DNA of 64,000 nucleotides from Cafeteria roenbergensis. Lineage: Eukaryota; Sar; Bigyra; Bicosoecida; Cafeteriaceae. Shown here one piece after another: positions 33,318-42,905 of this stretch. The translations under genes were made by a program, and so were the position numbers. Below the pieces are notes generated by a model. It searched no databases, was not told where the DNA came from, and worked only from the letters and a program-made list of their open reading frames with translations. Location of the stretch: NCBI GenBank assembly GCA_008330645.1, contig VLTN01000005.1:124001-188000 (forward strand). Reading direction: 5' to 3'. The stretch's first letter is position 1, and every line of letters starts with the position of its first letter.

Positions 33318-34661
33318 ATGGAGGCAACGGCGACCCGGCGTCGCGGGGTGTCACACGACGACGAGCCAAAGGCCAGCACCCGCCGCAGGCCCGCGCACGG
33401 GAAGCCCTTTGACCGCCTGGCGTGGTACAGCTCGGCGCTGCGCCGGGCGGCACCGGCGTTGTGCTGCTCGCTGGTGTTTGCTGTGCTCGCGGGCGTTCTG
33501 GTGATGCGAGCCGAGCACTCGAACGAGTTCCAGTCTGGCTCCTACACCGTCACCCTGGGGTCCAAGTGGGCTGCCAAGTGCGAGCTTCACGGCCTCAAGT
33601 CGCTGGCCGACTCGCGGAACCGCCTCATCGACGTGACGGCGTTGGAACCAGGGGTCACAGATCCGACCCTGCTTCGCCTGCGGTACATTGAGCTTGACAG
33701 GAACGTCGAGTCGTTCATTTTGGTCGCTCAGGGCATGGCCGATCCAGGCGGGGGCGGGTCGTCCTCACCCTGGGTGTGGTCTGATTCTGGCGACAGAGCG
33801 CAGGAGGCGTTTCCCGCGGCCAGCCTCCCGGCGATGCGGCGGCTCATCGCCGACTACCGGCACAAGCTGACGGTGGTCATCGTCCCTCCGGCGGCCGTTG
33901 CCAAGGCGCGGCAGGGCTCTCTCTCCAGCGGTCTCCGCGGTGGCGGCCGCTCGGCGCTGCGCGGCGACGAGGCAGTTGCCCGCGCTCTGCTCCGGGCTGC
34001 CGGGCCGCTTGCAATGGAGTCCGCCGGCGCATCGCTGGACACGCTGCTTGTTCTTGGGCGCTCGTTCGAGATCCCCCGCGCTTCGGCGCTGGAGCTGCTG
34101 CAGTCGTGCTCCGCGGACGGCCCGCCGTTCTGCCTCGCGACGCCCACGTTTGTGCTGTCCTTCGAGTTCCGCAAGCCGGGCGCGTTCAAGCACACGCCCC
34201 TGGTGGTCAGAGTGGCGGATCTTGTGGCCAAAGCGGGCGGCGCCGAGGCGGCCGGCTCGGAGGCGCAACCCTGGGAGCAGCTCGACCTCGGGTCGTTCAA
34301 CTCGGCCGGGCTGTCCTGCCTTGCAGAGGCTGGCTGGTCCTGCGAGCACTGCACGCAGGACTGGTCCCTGCTCGAACCGGCCGCCGTGTCGTCGCTCCGG
34401 TCGTGGGTGGGCGCGGGATTTGCCAAGCGCTCGCCTGGAAAGGCGGCCTACAGGGCCATGTACGAGGCATACTGCTCTGGGGAGGACCCGCTCGGAGCGA
34501 GCCCCATCCGAGGGCTGGACGTGCAAGTCTCGGCCATTGGTGTGCCTCTGGCCGTCAGCGACGGCATCGCGGGCTTCTACCACCTGCTGCCGGGGCGGTG
34601 CGAGGGTGGCAAGGGTGCCGAGATGCTCTGGAAGCTCGTTGAGTCTGCACCGGCAACCTAG
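33318..34661 (+). CDS. Type II membrane protein, GT17-like glycosyltransferase
   Basis: Single exon of 447 residues from ATG 33318. A basic N-terminal tail is followed by one membrane anchor (APALCCSLVFAVLAGVLVM), the layout of a Golgi glycosyltransferase. Features like family GT17 (MGAT3-type N-acetylglucosaminyltransferases) are LRLRYIELDRNVESFILVAQ, EIPRASALELLQSC followed by FVLSFEFRKPG, and LAEAGWSCEHC followed by a helical stretch. In GT17 the EIPR element is normally preceded by acidic residues (DxDEIP-like); here the preceding residues are LGRSF, so the metal/donor site looks altered. The assignment rests on remembered motif patterns, and the protein could be an inactive or strongly diverged relative. 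Confidence 0.5.
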   Translation: MEATATRRRGVSHDDEPKASTRRRPAHGKPFDRLAWYSSALRRAAPALCCSLVFAVLAGVLVMRAEHSNEFQSGSYTVTLGSKWAAKCELHGLKSLADSRNRLIDVTALEPGVTDPTLLRLRYIELDRNVESFILVAQGMADPGGGGSSSPWVWSDSGDRAQEAFPAASLPAMRRLIADYRHKLTVVIVPPAAVAKARQGSLSSGLRGGGRSALRGDEAVARALLRAAGPLAMESAGASLDTLLVLGRSFEIPRASALELLQSCSADGPPFCLATPTFVLSFEFRKPGAFKHTPLVVRVADLVAKAGGAEAAGSEAQPWEQLDLGSFNSAGLSCLAEAGWSCEHCTQDWSLLEPAAVSSLRSWVGAGFAKRSPGKAAYRAMYEAYCSGEDPLGASPIRGLDVQVSAIGVPLAVSDGIAGFYHLLPGRCEGGKGAEMLWKLVESAPAT

Positions 34662-34897
34662 CCAGCGCCCTCTCGTTGTCTAATCACGAATTGCGGTGTT
34701 TGTCGCAAGCAGGTGCTGAGTTTGCGGGCGCACACGCTTTGTTGGGGTTGCGTTGGCTCGCTGCAGCTCTCTCGCTCTCTCTCTCCCTGCGGGCTTGCTT
34801 GGCTGTCGTCTAACTTAAGCTCCGAACAGCTCGAATATGCAAAGCCAAAAGCTGGGACCTCGCTCCAAACCTGCCCGACTCGCAGCGCACTCGCGTC

Positions 34898-36124
34898 ATG
34901 GACGCCGTGTTCAGGCTCGCCAAGAGGTTCAGAGGGGCGCTGCAAGACGATGAGGTGTACTTGCACACGTGCGGCTACCTGCTAGGTGTGGCTTCCGATG
35001 CCAAGGAGGCTCGGCTGTCCTCAGCGGATCCGGAATTCCGTGCCACCGTCGGCAAGCACCCGACGGGGCTGGCCTTGCTCCAAGCCATGATGTTCGACGT
35101 GATAACAGACACGCCAAAGCCCTCGCCCGGCGATGGCAGCTCGGCGGCTGCCCCGGCGGAGACGCCGGCCGAGCCTGCTGCAACTGGCGAGGCCAGCGCT
35201 GCAGGCGGCGCGGCCCCGGAGGCATCGCCGAGCGAGAAGGGGGGCGCTGTGTACGGGTTTGTGGGCACGGACGAGGACGCCGGACGCTTGCCGGCAGTGA
35301 TCGCGGCGCTGTACGAGGTGCTGGACCAGCCGATGCCGCCGGCACCGAGCACCGAGGACGCCGCACCCGCGACCGCGGACGGCGACGACGACGGCCTGGA
35401 CGAGGCAGCCCGCGCAGTGCTGGCCCAGTGCGTCCCCTACAAGTTCTTTGAGGTCGACCTGACCTCCGGCGACGCGTCCCTTGCGACCGATGAGAGCCTC
35501 GCCAAGCTGGTCGACCACGGCGGCACGCTCATGACGCTGATCAAGTCGCTGCTCGAGGCCAATTCCCTCGGCGAGGCGATCGACTTTCTCAAGACCCGCA
35601 CAGACGCGGCATCCGCCCACACGACCGGGCCCAATGCGGCTCGCGAGCGCGCCTTGCACCAGCTTCCCGAGCGGGCGCGCGGTCCCGTGCTCTCGGCCAT
35701 GGTGACGTCCGTCGTGGCCTACGCGCTGGCGTGCCGCTGGTCCCTCGCGCTCAAGAGCCGGGCCCTCACCGCGGATCAGCTCTGCCAGGGCATCCTGCGG
35801 CGCGTGGGCAGGCGGCTGCACATGCAGCAGGGCGAGGGGGCGGGAGCGCGCCTGCTCGCCATGCTGCGCGCGTGGCCGCTGCTGCGCAACCCCGCGCCCT
35901 ACGCAAAGCTGGAGGGAGTGCCGGAGCTCGACGAGGCCGAGGTGCGCCGCGCGGAGCAGGAGGAGGCCATCCAGAGCCTGCAGGTGGCCGACTCGGATGT
36001 GGACGTCGCGGTTGTTGCGAAGGAGCCTTGCAGCGCGGCGCAGCTCGAGGCTGTGTCGCAAGCGGTGCTGCTGGCGAGCCACCGTACCGACGTCGCCCGC
36101 CGGCTCGCGGCCCTTGGCGAGTGA
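34898..36124 (+). CDS. Hypothetical acidic protein, possibly PUB-like at the N-terminus
   Basis: Single exon of 408 residues. The N-terminal segment (LAKRFRGALQDDEVYLHTCG, then LLGVASDAKEARLSSADPEF and GLALLQAMMFDV) is a helical block of a size and pattern that faintly recalls a PUB domain, a p97-binding module. This is weak. An Ala/Pro/Glu-rich linker follows, then a second short block (AVYGFVGTDEDAGRLPAVIA). The C-terminal half is helical (LIKSLLEANSLGEAIDFL, AMVTSVVAYALACRWSLAL, LCQGILRRVGRRLHMQQ). No catalytic motif, signal peptide or membrane segment is seen. It starts 236 bp after the GT17-like gene on the same strand. I do not assign a function. Confidence 0.6.
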   Translation: MDAVFRLAKRFRGALQDDEVYLHTCGYLLGVASDAKEARLSSADPEFRATVGKHPTGLALLQAMMFDVITDTPKPSPGDGSSAAAPAETPAEPAATGEASAAGGAAPEASPSEKGGAVYGFVGTDEDAGRLPAVIAALYEVLDQPMPPAPSTEDAAPATADGDDDGLDEAARAVLAQCVPYKFFEVDLTSGDASLATDESLAKLVDHGGTLMTLIKSLLEANSLGEAIDFLKTRTDAASAHTTGPNAARERALHQLPERARGPVLSAMVTSVVAYALACRWSLALKSRALTADQLCQGILRRVGRRLHMQQGEGAGARLLAMLRAWPLLRNPAPYAKLEGVPELDEAEVRRAEQEEAIQSLQVADSDVDVAVVAKEPCSAAQLEAVSQAVLLASHRTDVARRLAALGE

Positions 36125-36508
36125 GCGACTGTGTGTGCCCTCGCGTGGCTGCCGCGTGCCAACGGGAGCCGGAACCAGAGCCAGCCAGTCCCGCGGCTGT
36201 GCGCGTTCTGCGATGCTGCCGCGTCGCGGGTGCACGAGCCCAGGCCGCCATGGTCAGCCGCGCCTCAAGTGTGTGTTGTGCATCGCGCCACACGTGCGTG
36301 TTGCCGGAGGCGTCAGCAGCCGCAGAGCGCAATCGGGGCAGGTGCTGCTGCTGCTGCTGCTGCTGCTGCGCGTGGTGTGGGGGAGACAGCCTGCGCGTCT
36401 CTGTATTGGCCAGTTTGGGAGCCACTCCGCCACACAGACGCAACCGCGCGCGCCCCGCCCCCCAACCTGCTCCGGCAGCTGTTCCCTGCATCGGCGTTCG
36501 GGGCGAGG
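36125..36508. other. Convergent spacer with TGC trinucleotide repeat
   Basis: Gap of 384 bp between the 408-residue unknown and the lyase/AlaX fusion, tail to tail. It contains nine perfect TGC units at 36343-36369. Nothing else is recognised. Confidence 0.45.
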
Positions 36509-39085
36509 TCAGGCAAGCACGATGCCCTCGATGTCGTACGAGACCTTGGTGCTGCCCTTCTTCCCCTTGATGCTCTTGATCGTCAGGCCGGCCAGCTCGC
36601 CAGCGTGGCCCACGTGGGTGCCGCCGCACGGGCACACGTTCCCCCTGGGCCCCACTGCGACCACTCTCACCGTGGACCCGGGCATGAAATCGTCGGCCTC
36701 CTCAGCCGTCAGGCCGGCCTCGCGCGCCGCCGCGCTGTCCCCGGCGGTGAAGACGCTCACCGAAGTGGGCGCGGCTTCGGCCACCAGGCGGTCGACCTCT
36801 GCTTGCAGCTTCTCGATCAGCTCCTCCGCCTCGGCCGCGGGGACCCTGCCAGCGTACGACACGCTCGGCCTGTCCGGGAAGTGGTACCCGACGGTTGGCC
36901 GCAGCTGCGGAGCGTGCTTGCGCACCGCCGCGTCCAACAGGTGCCCCGCTGAGTGCAGCTTTGCGGCGGCAGCGCGCCACACGGGGTCCACGCGCACCAG
37001 GCAGGGGCTGCCCGGCGACGGAAGCGCGGCGCCTGCGGGAGCGTCCTCCTCGCCCTCGAGCGGCTCTGCCGGCCCCACAACGTGGAGGATGGCCCCGCCA
37101 AGCGCCTCGGAGTGCGCCGGCCCCTTGGTCACGTGCACCAGCGGGAACCGAGCCAGTCGGCCGGACGGGAGGCAGCAGACGAGGAAGCCCTTGTCGGCCG
37201 GCTGGCCGCCGCCTTGCGGGTGCGCCGTGGTCTCGTCCAGCACGACGACCGCCGCCCCCGCCGCCGCCGCGCCCTTGAGCTGCACCTCCTCGCCGTTCAG
37301 CACGGCGGTGGGCGCCTCCTCGTCCTCGCTGGCAGGGGATATGGCCGCCGCTGCCTCCACGCGCGACACTGCCACGAGGAGGTCAGTGGCCTCGAAGTAG
37401 AGCCGGCCCGTGCCCAGCGGGGCGGCCGCTGAGGGCGCGTCGGCGGCCGCGCCAGCGCCAGCGCAGGCAGCCGCCGCCCCGGCCACTGCGCCCTCCAGCG
37501 CCACTGTCCCGTCCTCGTCCACGGCCGTGTCTCTGCCCGCGCGCATGTCCGCCACCGTCTCCGCAATCGCCGCCGCCGCAAAGGCCAGCTCGTCGTCCGT
37601 CGTGTGCTTTCCCAGGCTGAGGCGCAGCGTGCCGGGGGCCATGCACGGCTCCAGGCCCATGGCAGCCGCCACCCCGCTCGGCTTGGTCGCGGCGCCGAGC
37701 GTGAGGCAGGCGGAGCCCACGGACGCCGCAAGCACCAGGTCGAGGCGGCGGAGCAGCTCCGCGGCGCTCAGCCCTCTGAAGCTGATGCTGAGCGTGTTGG
37801 GGAGCACGGCGCCCTCGTGGGAGGGCCCGTTGGGGACGGGCGGCTCGGTGCCCAGCCGAGAGCACTCCGCTGCCAGCGCGGCCGCCAGCCGCTGACGCAT
37901 GTCCCAGAGGTGAGCGGTGCCGCCTGCTGCAAGGAAGGCGGCTGAGAGCTTGGCCGCAGTCCCGAGCGCAACCGCCATCGCGACGGACACCGTGCCTGCG
38001 CGGCGCCCGTCCTCCTGCGGCGCCCCCAGCACGAGAGGGGGCGGGACCCCCCAGGCCGCGCCCGGGCTGACCACGAGGGCGCCGCAGCCTGGGGGCGCGT
38101 ACATCTTGTGGCCGGCCACCGTGAGGTAGTCGCAGCCGAGGTCCGCCACGCTCACGGGCAGCTTCCCCACAGCCTGGGAGGCGTCCACGTGCAGCGCCAC
38201 GCGGCGGCGGCCGTCGGGCCCGGTGAGGCCGAGCTCCGCCGCGCGGGCGTCGAGCAGCCGCGCGATGTCGGCCACGGGCTGCATGGACCCAGTCTCGTTG
38301 TTCGCCAGCATCACGGTCACGACGCACGTCTGCGGCGTGACGGCGGCAACCACCTCCTCTGGGCTGCACACGCACTGCTTGTTGACAGGCACGGCCGTGA
38401 AGGTGGCGCCTTCGGCTCCGCCGGATGCGGCGGCGCGGGCCTGCAGCCAGCGGCACGTCTCCAGCGTGGCTGGGTGCTCGATCGACAGCGTGACGATGTG
38501 AGGGATGCCAGCCGGGGCGGCGCCGGAGGCTGCCTCGCCGGCCGCTGCCCGCCAGGCGGCCACGGACCCGCGAATGGCCCAGTTGCTGGCCTCGGTGCCG
38601 CACGAAACAAAGGTCACGCAGTCGGCGCTGGGGGCGTCCAGCAGAGTGGCCAGCGAGGCGCGAGCCGAGGCCACAGCGACCCTGGCACGGCGGCCGAACG
38701 CGTGGGAGCTCGACGGGTTGCACGGCAGCCCCAGCCCCGCGCCCATCATGGCCTCCGCCACTTTGGGGTCGATGGGAGTCGAGGCGTTGTAGTCCAGGTA
38801 CACCGGGGGGTCTGGGCCCAGCGCAGATTTCACGAACAGAGCGTGGCGGGAGTCCCTGATGGCCCGCAAGCGGGGCAAGAGCGACTCGCGCGCGCCCGAG
38901 GCGGGAGGGGCGGCCGCCGGCGCAGAAAGCGGGGCCGTGGGCATGCGTTCCAGGGCCTCGCAGAATTCTGCGGCGGCGCTTGCAGCAAGTGCATCTCCCT
39001 CCAGAAGAGCCTGGATGCGCCCCGCCCTGCCGGACGCCGCCGGCGCCGTTCCCGAGCTGTCCGCTGCCAGCGCTGCAGATGCCAT
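36509..39085 (-). CDS. Selenocysteine lyase/cysteine desulfurase fused to an AlaX-type tRNA-editing domain
   Basis: Single exon of 858 residues from ATG 39085. Residues about 90-560 form a PLP-dependent NifS-fold lyase: VYLDYNASTPIDPKVAEAM, NPSSSHAFGRRARV, SIEHPATLE, NNETGSMQPV, the PLP Lys in TVAGHKMYAPPGCG, and the active Cys in ASVGSACLTLG. That last segment is closer to selenocysteine lyase (ASVGAAC) than to IscS. Such enzymes yield alanine plus S or Se. After an Ala-rich linker, residues about 620-858 match AlaX / the AlaRS editing domain: HPQGGGQPADKGFL, HxxxH in LHSAGHLLDAAV, and CxxxH in CPCGGTHVGHAGEL, the expected zinc ligands. AlaX clears mischarged Ser or Gly from tRNA-Ala. Both halves keep their catalytic residues. 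It is divergent from TrpRS with 230 bp between starts. Confidence 0.88.
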   Translation of the reverse strand: MASAALAADSSGTAPAASGRAGRIQALLEGDALAASAAAEFCEALERMPTAPLSAPAAAPPASGARESLLPRLRAIRDSRHALFVKSALGPDPPVYLDYNASTPIDPKVAEAMMGAGLGLPCNPSSSHAFGRRARVAVASARASLATLLDAPSADCVTFVSCGTEASNWAIRGSVAAWRAAAGEAASGAAPAGIPHIVTLSIEHPATLETCRWLQARAAASGGAEGATFTAVPVNKQCVCSPEEVVAAVTPQTCVVTVMLANNETGSMQPVADIARLLDARAAELGLTGPDGRRRVALHVDASQAVGKLPVSVADLGCDYLTVAGHKMYAPPGCGALVVSPGAAWGVPPPLVLGAPQEDGRRAGTVSVAMAVALGTAAKLSAAFLAAGGTAHLWDMRQRLAAALAAECSRLGTEPPVPNGPSHEGAVLPNTLSISFRGLSAAELLRRLDLVLAASVGSACLTLGAATKPSGVAAAMGLEPCMAPGTLRLSLGKHTTDDELAFAAAAIAETVADMRAGRDTAVDEDGTVALEGAVAGAAAACAGAGAAADAPSAAAPLGTGRLYFEATDLLVAVSRVEAAAAISPASEDEEAPTAVLNGEEVQLKGAAAAGAAVVVLDETTAHPQGGGQPADKGFLVCCLPSGRLARFPLVHVTKGPAHSEALGGAILHVVGPAEPLEGEEDAPAGAALPSPGSPCLVRVDPVWRAAAAKLHSAGHLLDAAVRKHAPQLRPTVGYHFPDRPSVSYAGRVPAAEAEELIEKLQAEVDRLVAEAAPTSVSVFTAGDSAAAREAGLTAEEADDFMPGSTVRVVAVGPRGNVCPCGGTHVGHAGELAGLTIKSIKGKKGSTKVSYDIEGIVLA

Positions 39086-39315
39086 TGCCGAGCAGTGCCG
39101 CCCGCTTGCAAGTGGGCGTGACGCAGCAGCGTCGAGGGCGCGGCGGCCAGCTGTTCCGGAGCGCTGCGGCAGAGCTGGCCGCTTGCTTGTCGAGGCGCGA
39201 CGATTCCGTGACCCGCGCGCAGGCCCAGGCCAGGGCGGGCAGACAAACCACCGTTCGCATCGTAGCCCCCGAGTGGTTGCGCCTGGCACCTGGGCGTGCT
39301 GCGGGACTGGGAGTC

Positions 39316-40542
39316 ATGAGAGCCGCACTTCGGCTCGCGCCCGGGCCTCGCTGCGCTCGGGCATTGTCTGGCTCGGCCACGGCGCGCCCTGCGCAGATTC
39401 TGAGTGGCATCCAGCCCACCGGGGTGTTCACAATCGGGAACATCTTGGGCGCGGTGGACAACTGGGCAGCACTGCAGGCGGCCTCGGAAAGCAGGTGCTT
39501 GTTCATGGTGGCCGACCTGCACGCGATGACCATGCCTTACGACCCGGCACTGCTGCCCCACCGCTGCCGCGTGCAGGCGGCGTCCATCATGGCCTGCGGC
39601 GTCTCAGAGGAGAAGTCTGCCATCTTCCGGCAGTCGGCCATCCGCGAGCACACGGAGCTGAACTGGGCGCTGGGCGCGATCACGCCGCTGCCGTGGCTGC
39701 AGCGCATGACGCAGTTCAAGGACAAGTCCAAGGCAGTCAAGGGCAGCCGCAAGGGGACGGGCGGGGCAGCTCCCATGCTCAAGCGCTCGTCGGAGGCCGG
39801 GCTGGGCCTGTTGGCGTACCCAGTGCTGCAGGCCGCCGATATCCTCGTCTATCAGGCCACGGCCGTGCCGGTGGGCGACGACCAGAGGCAGCACCTGGAG
39901 CTGACGCGCGACGTGGCTCTGGCGTTCAACTCGCTCTTCTGCGGCGGGTCCGGGGCGGCCACGGGGTCGGGACCCTCCGGCTTCTCGCTGACCGTCCCCG
40001 AGCCGATTTACCCGCCCGGCAACACCGCCCGCATCATGAGCCTGCGTGACGGTCGCAAGAAGATGAGCAAGAGCGACCCCTCGCCCATGAGCCGCATCGA
40101 CATCACCGACAGCCCCGACACCGTCCGCGCGAAGCTCCGCCGCGCCAAGACCGACGCGCTCCCCGGCCTAGTCTACGACAAGGAGACTCGCCCGGAGCGC
40201 ACCAACCTGCTCGACATCTTCTCCGGCGTCACCGGCCGCCCCGTGGCGGACCTCGTCGGCGAGTTCGAGAGCCGCGACTCCCTGCAGTTCAAGGAGGCCC
40301 TCGCCGAGGCCGTGGTGGCGTACCTGTCTCCCATGCAGGCGGCCATGCGCGAGCTGCTGGGCGTGGAGGACCTGGAGGCGCTCGCGACCGGGCTGCGGGA
40401 GGGGGACGCCGCGGCCGTGAGCGGCCTGCTGACCGACACGGCCAAGATTGACGGCGTGCTGAAGCGGGGGGAGGAGTTTGCGAGGGAGCGCGCGCAGAGC
40501 ACGATGGAGAGCGTGCGGGCGGTCTTGGGCCTGGCGCGGTAG
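39316..40542 (+). CDS. Tryptophanyl-tRNA synthetase, bacterial/organellar type
   Basis: This enzyme charges tRNA-Trp. Single exon of 408 residues from ATG 39316. The first 25 residues are Arg/Ala/Ser-rich (MRAALRLAPGPRCARALSGS), consistent with a mitochondrial targeting peptide. The class I HIGH-like motif is in TGVFTIGNILGAV, and KMSKS is intact in KKMSKSDPSPMSR. Family signatures include LSGIQPTG, MVADLHAMT, YPVLQAADILVYQA, VPVGDDQRQHLELTRDVA and FNSLF. A small insertion (GGSGAATGSG) sits just after. The nuclear cytosolic TrpRS is a different, eukaryotic type, so this is most likely the mitochondrial enzyme. Confidence 0.93.
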   Translation: MRAALRLAPGPRCARALSGSATARPAQILSGIQPTGVFTIGNILGAVDNWAALQAASESRCLFMVADLHAMTMPYDPALLPHRCRVQAASIMACGVSEEKSAIFRQSAIREHTELNWALGAITPLPWLQRMTQFKDKSKAVKGSRKGTGGAAPMLKRSSEAGLGLLAYPVLQAADILVYQATAVPVGDDQRQHLELTRDVALAFNSLFCGGSGAATGSGPSGFSLTVPEPIYPPGNTARIMSLRDGRKKMSKSDPSPMSRIDITDSPDTVRAKLRRAKTDALPGLVYDKETRPERTNLLDIFSGVTGRPVADLVGEFESRDSLQFKEALAEAVVAYLSPMQAAMRELLGVEDLEALATGLREGDAAAVSGLLTDTAKIDGVLKRGEEFARERAQSTMESVRAVLGLAR

Positions 40543-40622
40543 GGGCGCGCGCAGGGCAGGTGCAGCGGGAGGCAAGCCCTGCGTGGGATTGCATGCCGGC
40601 GCCGTGATGCGTAGGAGGCAGG

Positions 40623-40840
40623 CTCGCCGCGCCGTTGCTTGCGCCAGACGAGCAGCGTCACACGCACTGGATGCCTAGCAATGGCCGCTGACACTCGCCG
40701 CGCCGTTGCTTGCGCCAGACGAGCAGCGTCACACGCACTGGATGCCAAGCAATGGCCGCTGACACTCGCCGCGCCGTTGCTTTCGCCAGACGCGAAGCGT
40801 CACACGCACTGGATGCCTAGCAATGGCCGCTGACACTCGC
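40623..40840. repeat. 71-bp tandem repeat, three copies
   Basis: The unit starting CTCGCCGCGCCGTTGC recurs at 40623, 40694 and 40765, with a partial start at 40836, a fixed period of 71 bp. Copies 1 and 2 are almost identical; copy 3 has a few substitutions. The array fills most of the gap between the converging ends of TrpRS and the TRPML-like gene. Confidence 0.9.
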
Positions 40841-40862
40841 TGCGCTCCACAGCGTGCCCGCG

Positions 40863-42626
40863 TCAAAACACCCACCACGGGGCGTCCGTGGCCGAGAGGC
40901 AGGCCCTGAGCCGCGCCCCCAGCACGCGCGAGCGGCCCGACCGCAGCGGGGCCAGCTGCTTGGACCAGGGGTCCTCTGCGTCCTGCAGGGACTGCGGCTG
41001 AGGCTCCTCGTGGCCTTCCGCGACGTGCTCGGGGTGAACGAGGCTCGTGCCTCCCTCCACGAGCGGCACGTCGTGCGCGGGCCGCGCCAGGACGAACGCC
41101 TCCTCAAGCAGCGACACGCAGCTGGTTAGCACGATGAACAGCATCAGGATGACAAACACGAACAGGAACGCGGTGGCCGCCAGCGCGGCCCACTCGGGCT
41201 GCGCGTCGCCCCCCGCCGCGGCCAGAAACGTGTCACGCATCACGTCCCCGTTGACCACCGCGAAGAGTGTGCGCGCTGACCCGGCGATGGTCGCGAACCT
41301 CGCGGCGTGGCCGCCGACGGATGCCACGGCAAACGCGACAAAGGCCAGAAACAGCGGCGACGCGCCAGCAAGAAAGCCGAAGAGGGAGGAGGAGGAGCCG
41401 ACGAGCGTGCGCTGCGCGGCGCCGCACGCAGGCCTGTGCCGCGCCGCGCGAACGAGGCTGACCCACGCAGCAGCGGATGCCGCGCCGCCAATGTACCTGC
41501 CTGCTGCGGATGCCAGCAGCGCGTCGCCCCCCGAGGGGCCCGCGGCCGAGCAGGCGCACGCCAGCCCGCCCACCAGCGCAGCCGCGGCCGCCACGCCAGC
41601 CTCGCCCGAGCCGCAAATTGCCAGGAACGCCTGCCGGGCGGCATGCCGCGGCACGGCGTCTCGATTGTCGCCGCGCCGCGCACCGCGGAGCCACGGCGGG
41701 ACGCACACCAAGAGAGGCACGTGCTGCTTGCCGGCCGTCTTGCGAGCCAGGCTCGCGACGCTAGCCCGCGCCTTGGTTGAGTCTGCTCGCACGAGCGCCT
41801 CAGCGGCCTCGGCCGAGGCGGCGACCGCTGCGACCTGCGCCGCCGCGGAGCGCGCAAAGACCAGCCGCAGGGCAAGCTGCACCAGAAGCAGCACGCAGCC
41901 GGCGATGGCCGTGGCAAGCGTCGCTGGGAAGGGGGCCTCCTTGGCTCCGCTGCGGCAGGCGTCCGTGCACTGGCCGACCTGCGTGTTCACGCTCAGGGCC
42001 AGCACCCCTTGCCCTGCCGCCTCCGCAAACACCTCCACTACAGCCTCGCGCTCCGGGGTTGCGTCTCCGAGCAGCCGCAGGCGCATCGGTGCGCTCAGCG
42101 TGGCCTGGAGCAGTGACTCCACGAACCTCTCCGCGCTGCTGCTGTTGCCCAGGTTCTCGTCGAGCCACACCTCTGCGTCGGCATCCGAATGCAGCGTCGT
42201 CGTCAGCGTTTCGGGGGGCCCCCAGTACGAGCCCGAGCCTGGCGCGCCCGCGGTGCGGCGGACAACGACCAGAGTTGCTGGCCGCTCCACAACCACGCGT
42301 GCCGCTTCGAGGGCGAAGGTCCTGCCGCCAGAAAGTGCCCGCAGCGGCACACGCAGCGCGTTGACAGCCGCAGCGAGCGCGCGAATGTCCAGCGTGCCTC
42401 CCTCGTCCGGGAATTCGAGGTCCGGCGCCGCCAGTTCCAGGTCGCGAAAGGACTTGAGCACGTCCAGGGCGTCGCGGCGCGCCTCCACCATAGCGCCCAG
42501 GAAGAACGTCCACGAGAGCGCGATGGCCAGCTGCAGCACCAGAATGATGGGCGGAGCCCTCCGACCGGACAGCGCGTCCAGCTCGTCGTGCGCCGCCGCC
42601 GCGAGCGCCGACCGTCGCCGGCACAT
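40863..42626 (-). CDS. TRPML/polycystin-like cation channel
   Basis: Single exon of 587 residues from ATG 42626 (MCRRRSALAAAAHDELDAL). The first membrane helix (IILVLQLAIALSWTFFLGAM) is followed by a large extracytosolic loop with two Cys close together (CTDACRSG), as in mucolipins and polycystins. Several hydrophobic helices come next. The pore region reads ATIAGSARTLFAVVNGDVM, very like the mucolipin pattern in which LFSLINGDDM follows the selectivity loop. The last helix is FVFVILMLFIVLTSCVSLLE, then EAF and a short cytosolic tail. The family call rests mainly on the NGD-M pore segment and the six-helix topology with a long first loop. Ca2+-permeable organellar or ciliary channel activity is inference. 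Confidence 0.6.
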   Translation of the reverse strand: MCRRRSALAAAAHDELDALSGRRAPPIILVLQLAIALSWTFFLGAMVEARRDALDVLKSFRDLELAAPDLEFPDEGGTLDIRALAAAVNALRVPLRALSGGRTFALEAARVVVERPATLVVVRRTAGAPGSGSYWGPPETLTTTLHSDADAEVWLDENLGNSSSAERFVESLLQATLSAPMRLRLLGDATPEREAVVEVFAEAAGQGVLALSVNTQVGQCTDACRSGAKEAPFPATLATAIAGCVLLLVQLALRLVFARSAAAQVAAVAASAEAAEALVRADSTKARASVASLARKTAGKQHVPLLVCVPPWLRGARRGDNRDAVPRHAARQAFLAICGSGEAGVAAAAALVGGLACACSAAGPSGGDALLASAAGRYIGGAASAAAWVSLVRAARHRPACGAAQRTLVGSSSSLFGFLAGASPLFLAFVAFAVASVGGHAARFATIAGSARTLFAVVNGDVMRDTFLAAAGGDAQPEWAALAATAFLFVFVILMLFIVLTSCVSLLEEAFVLARPAHDVPLVEGGTSLVHPEHVAEGHEEPQPQSLQDAEDPWSKQLAPLRSGRSRVLGARLRACLSATDAPWWVF

Positions 42627-42905
42627 GGCCCTGTGGCACCCAGCCGGCCGCGAGAGCGACGGGGCCCGAGCCCAGGCAACCGAGGGCTCGCGGCGGCAGT
42701 GGCGGCGTGCGGCCAGACGGGGGCGCACTCGCGCCCGGTGTGTGTGAGGCCGGACCTTGCGCGCGAGCCTCTTCAACTTGCATGCGCTAAGTTGTGCAGA
42801 CTGCAACTCGAAGACTCTAGCTGGGCCGCAGCCCCCACACAATGCAACAAGCCACGCATCACAAGCGGGGAGCCGCGCGGCGACAAGCAAGCGGCAAGCG
42901 CCCCT

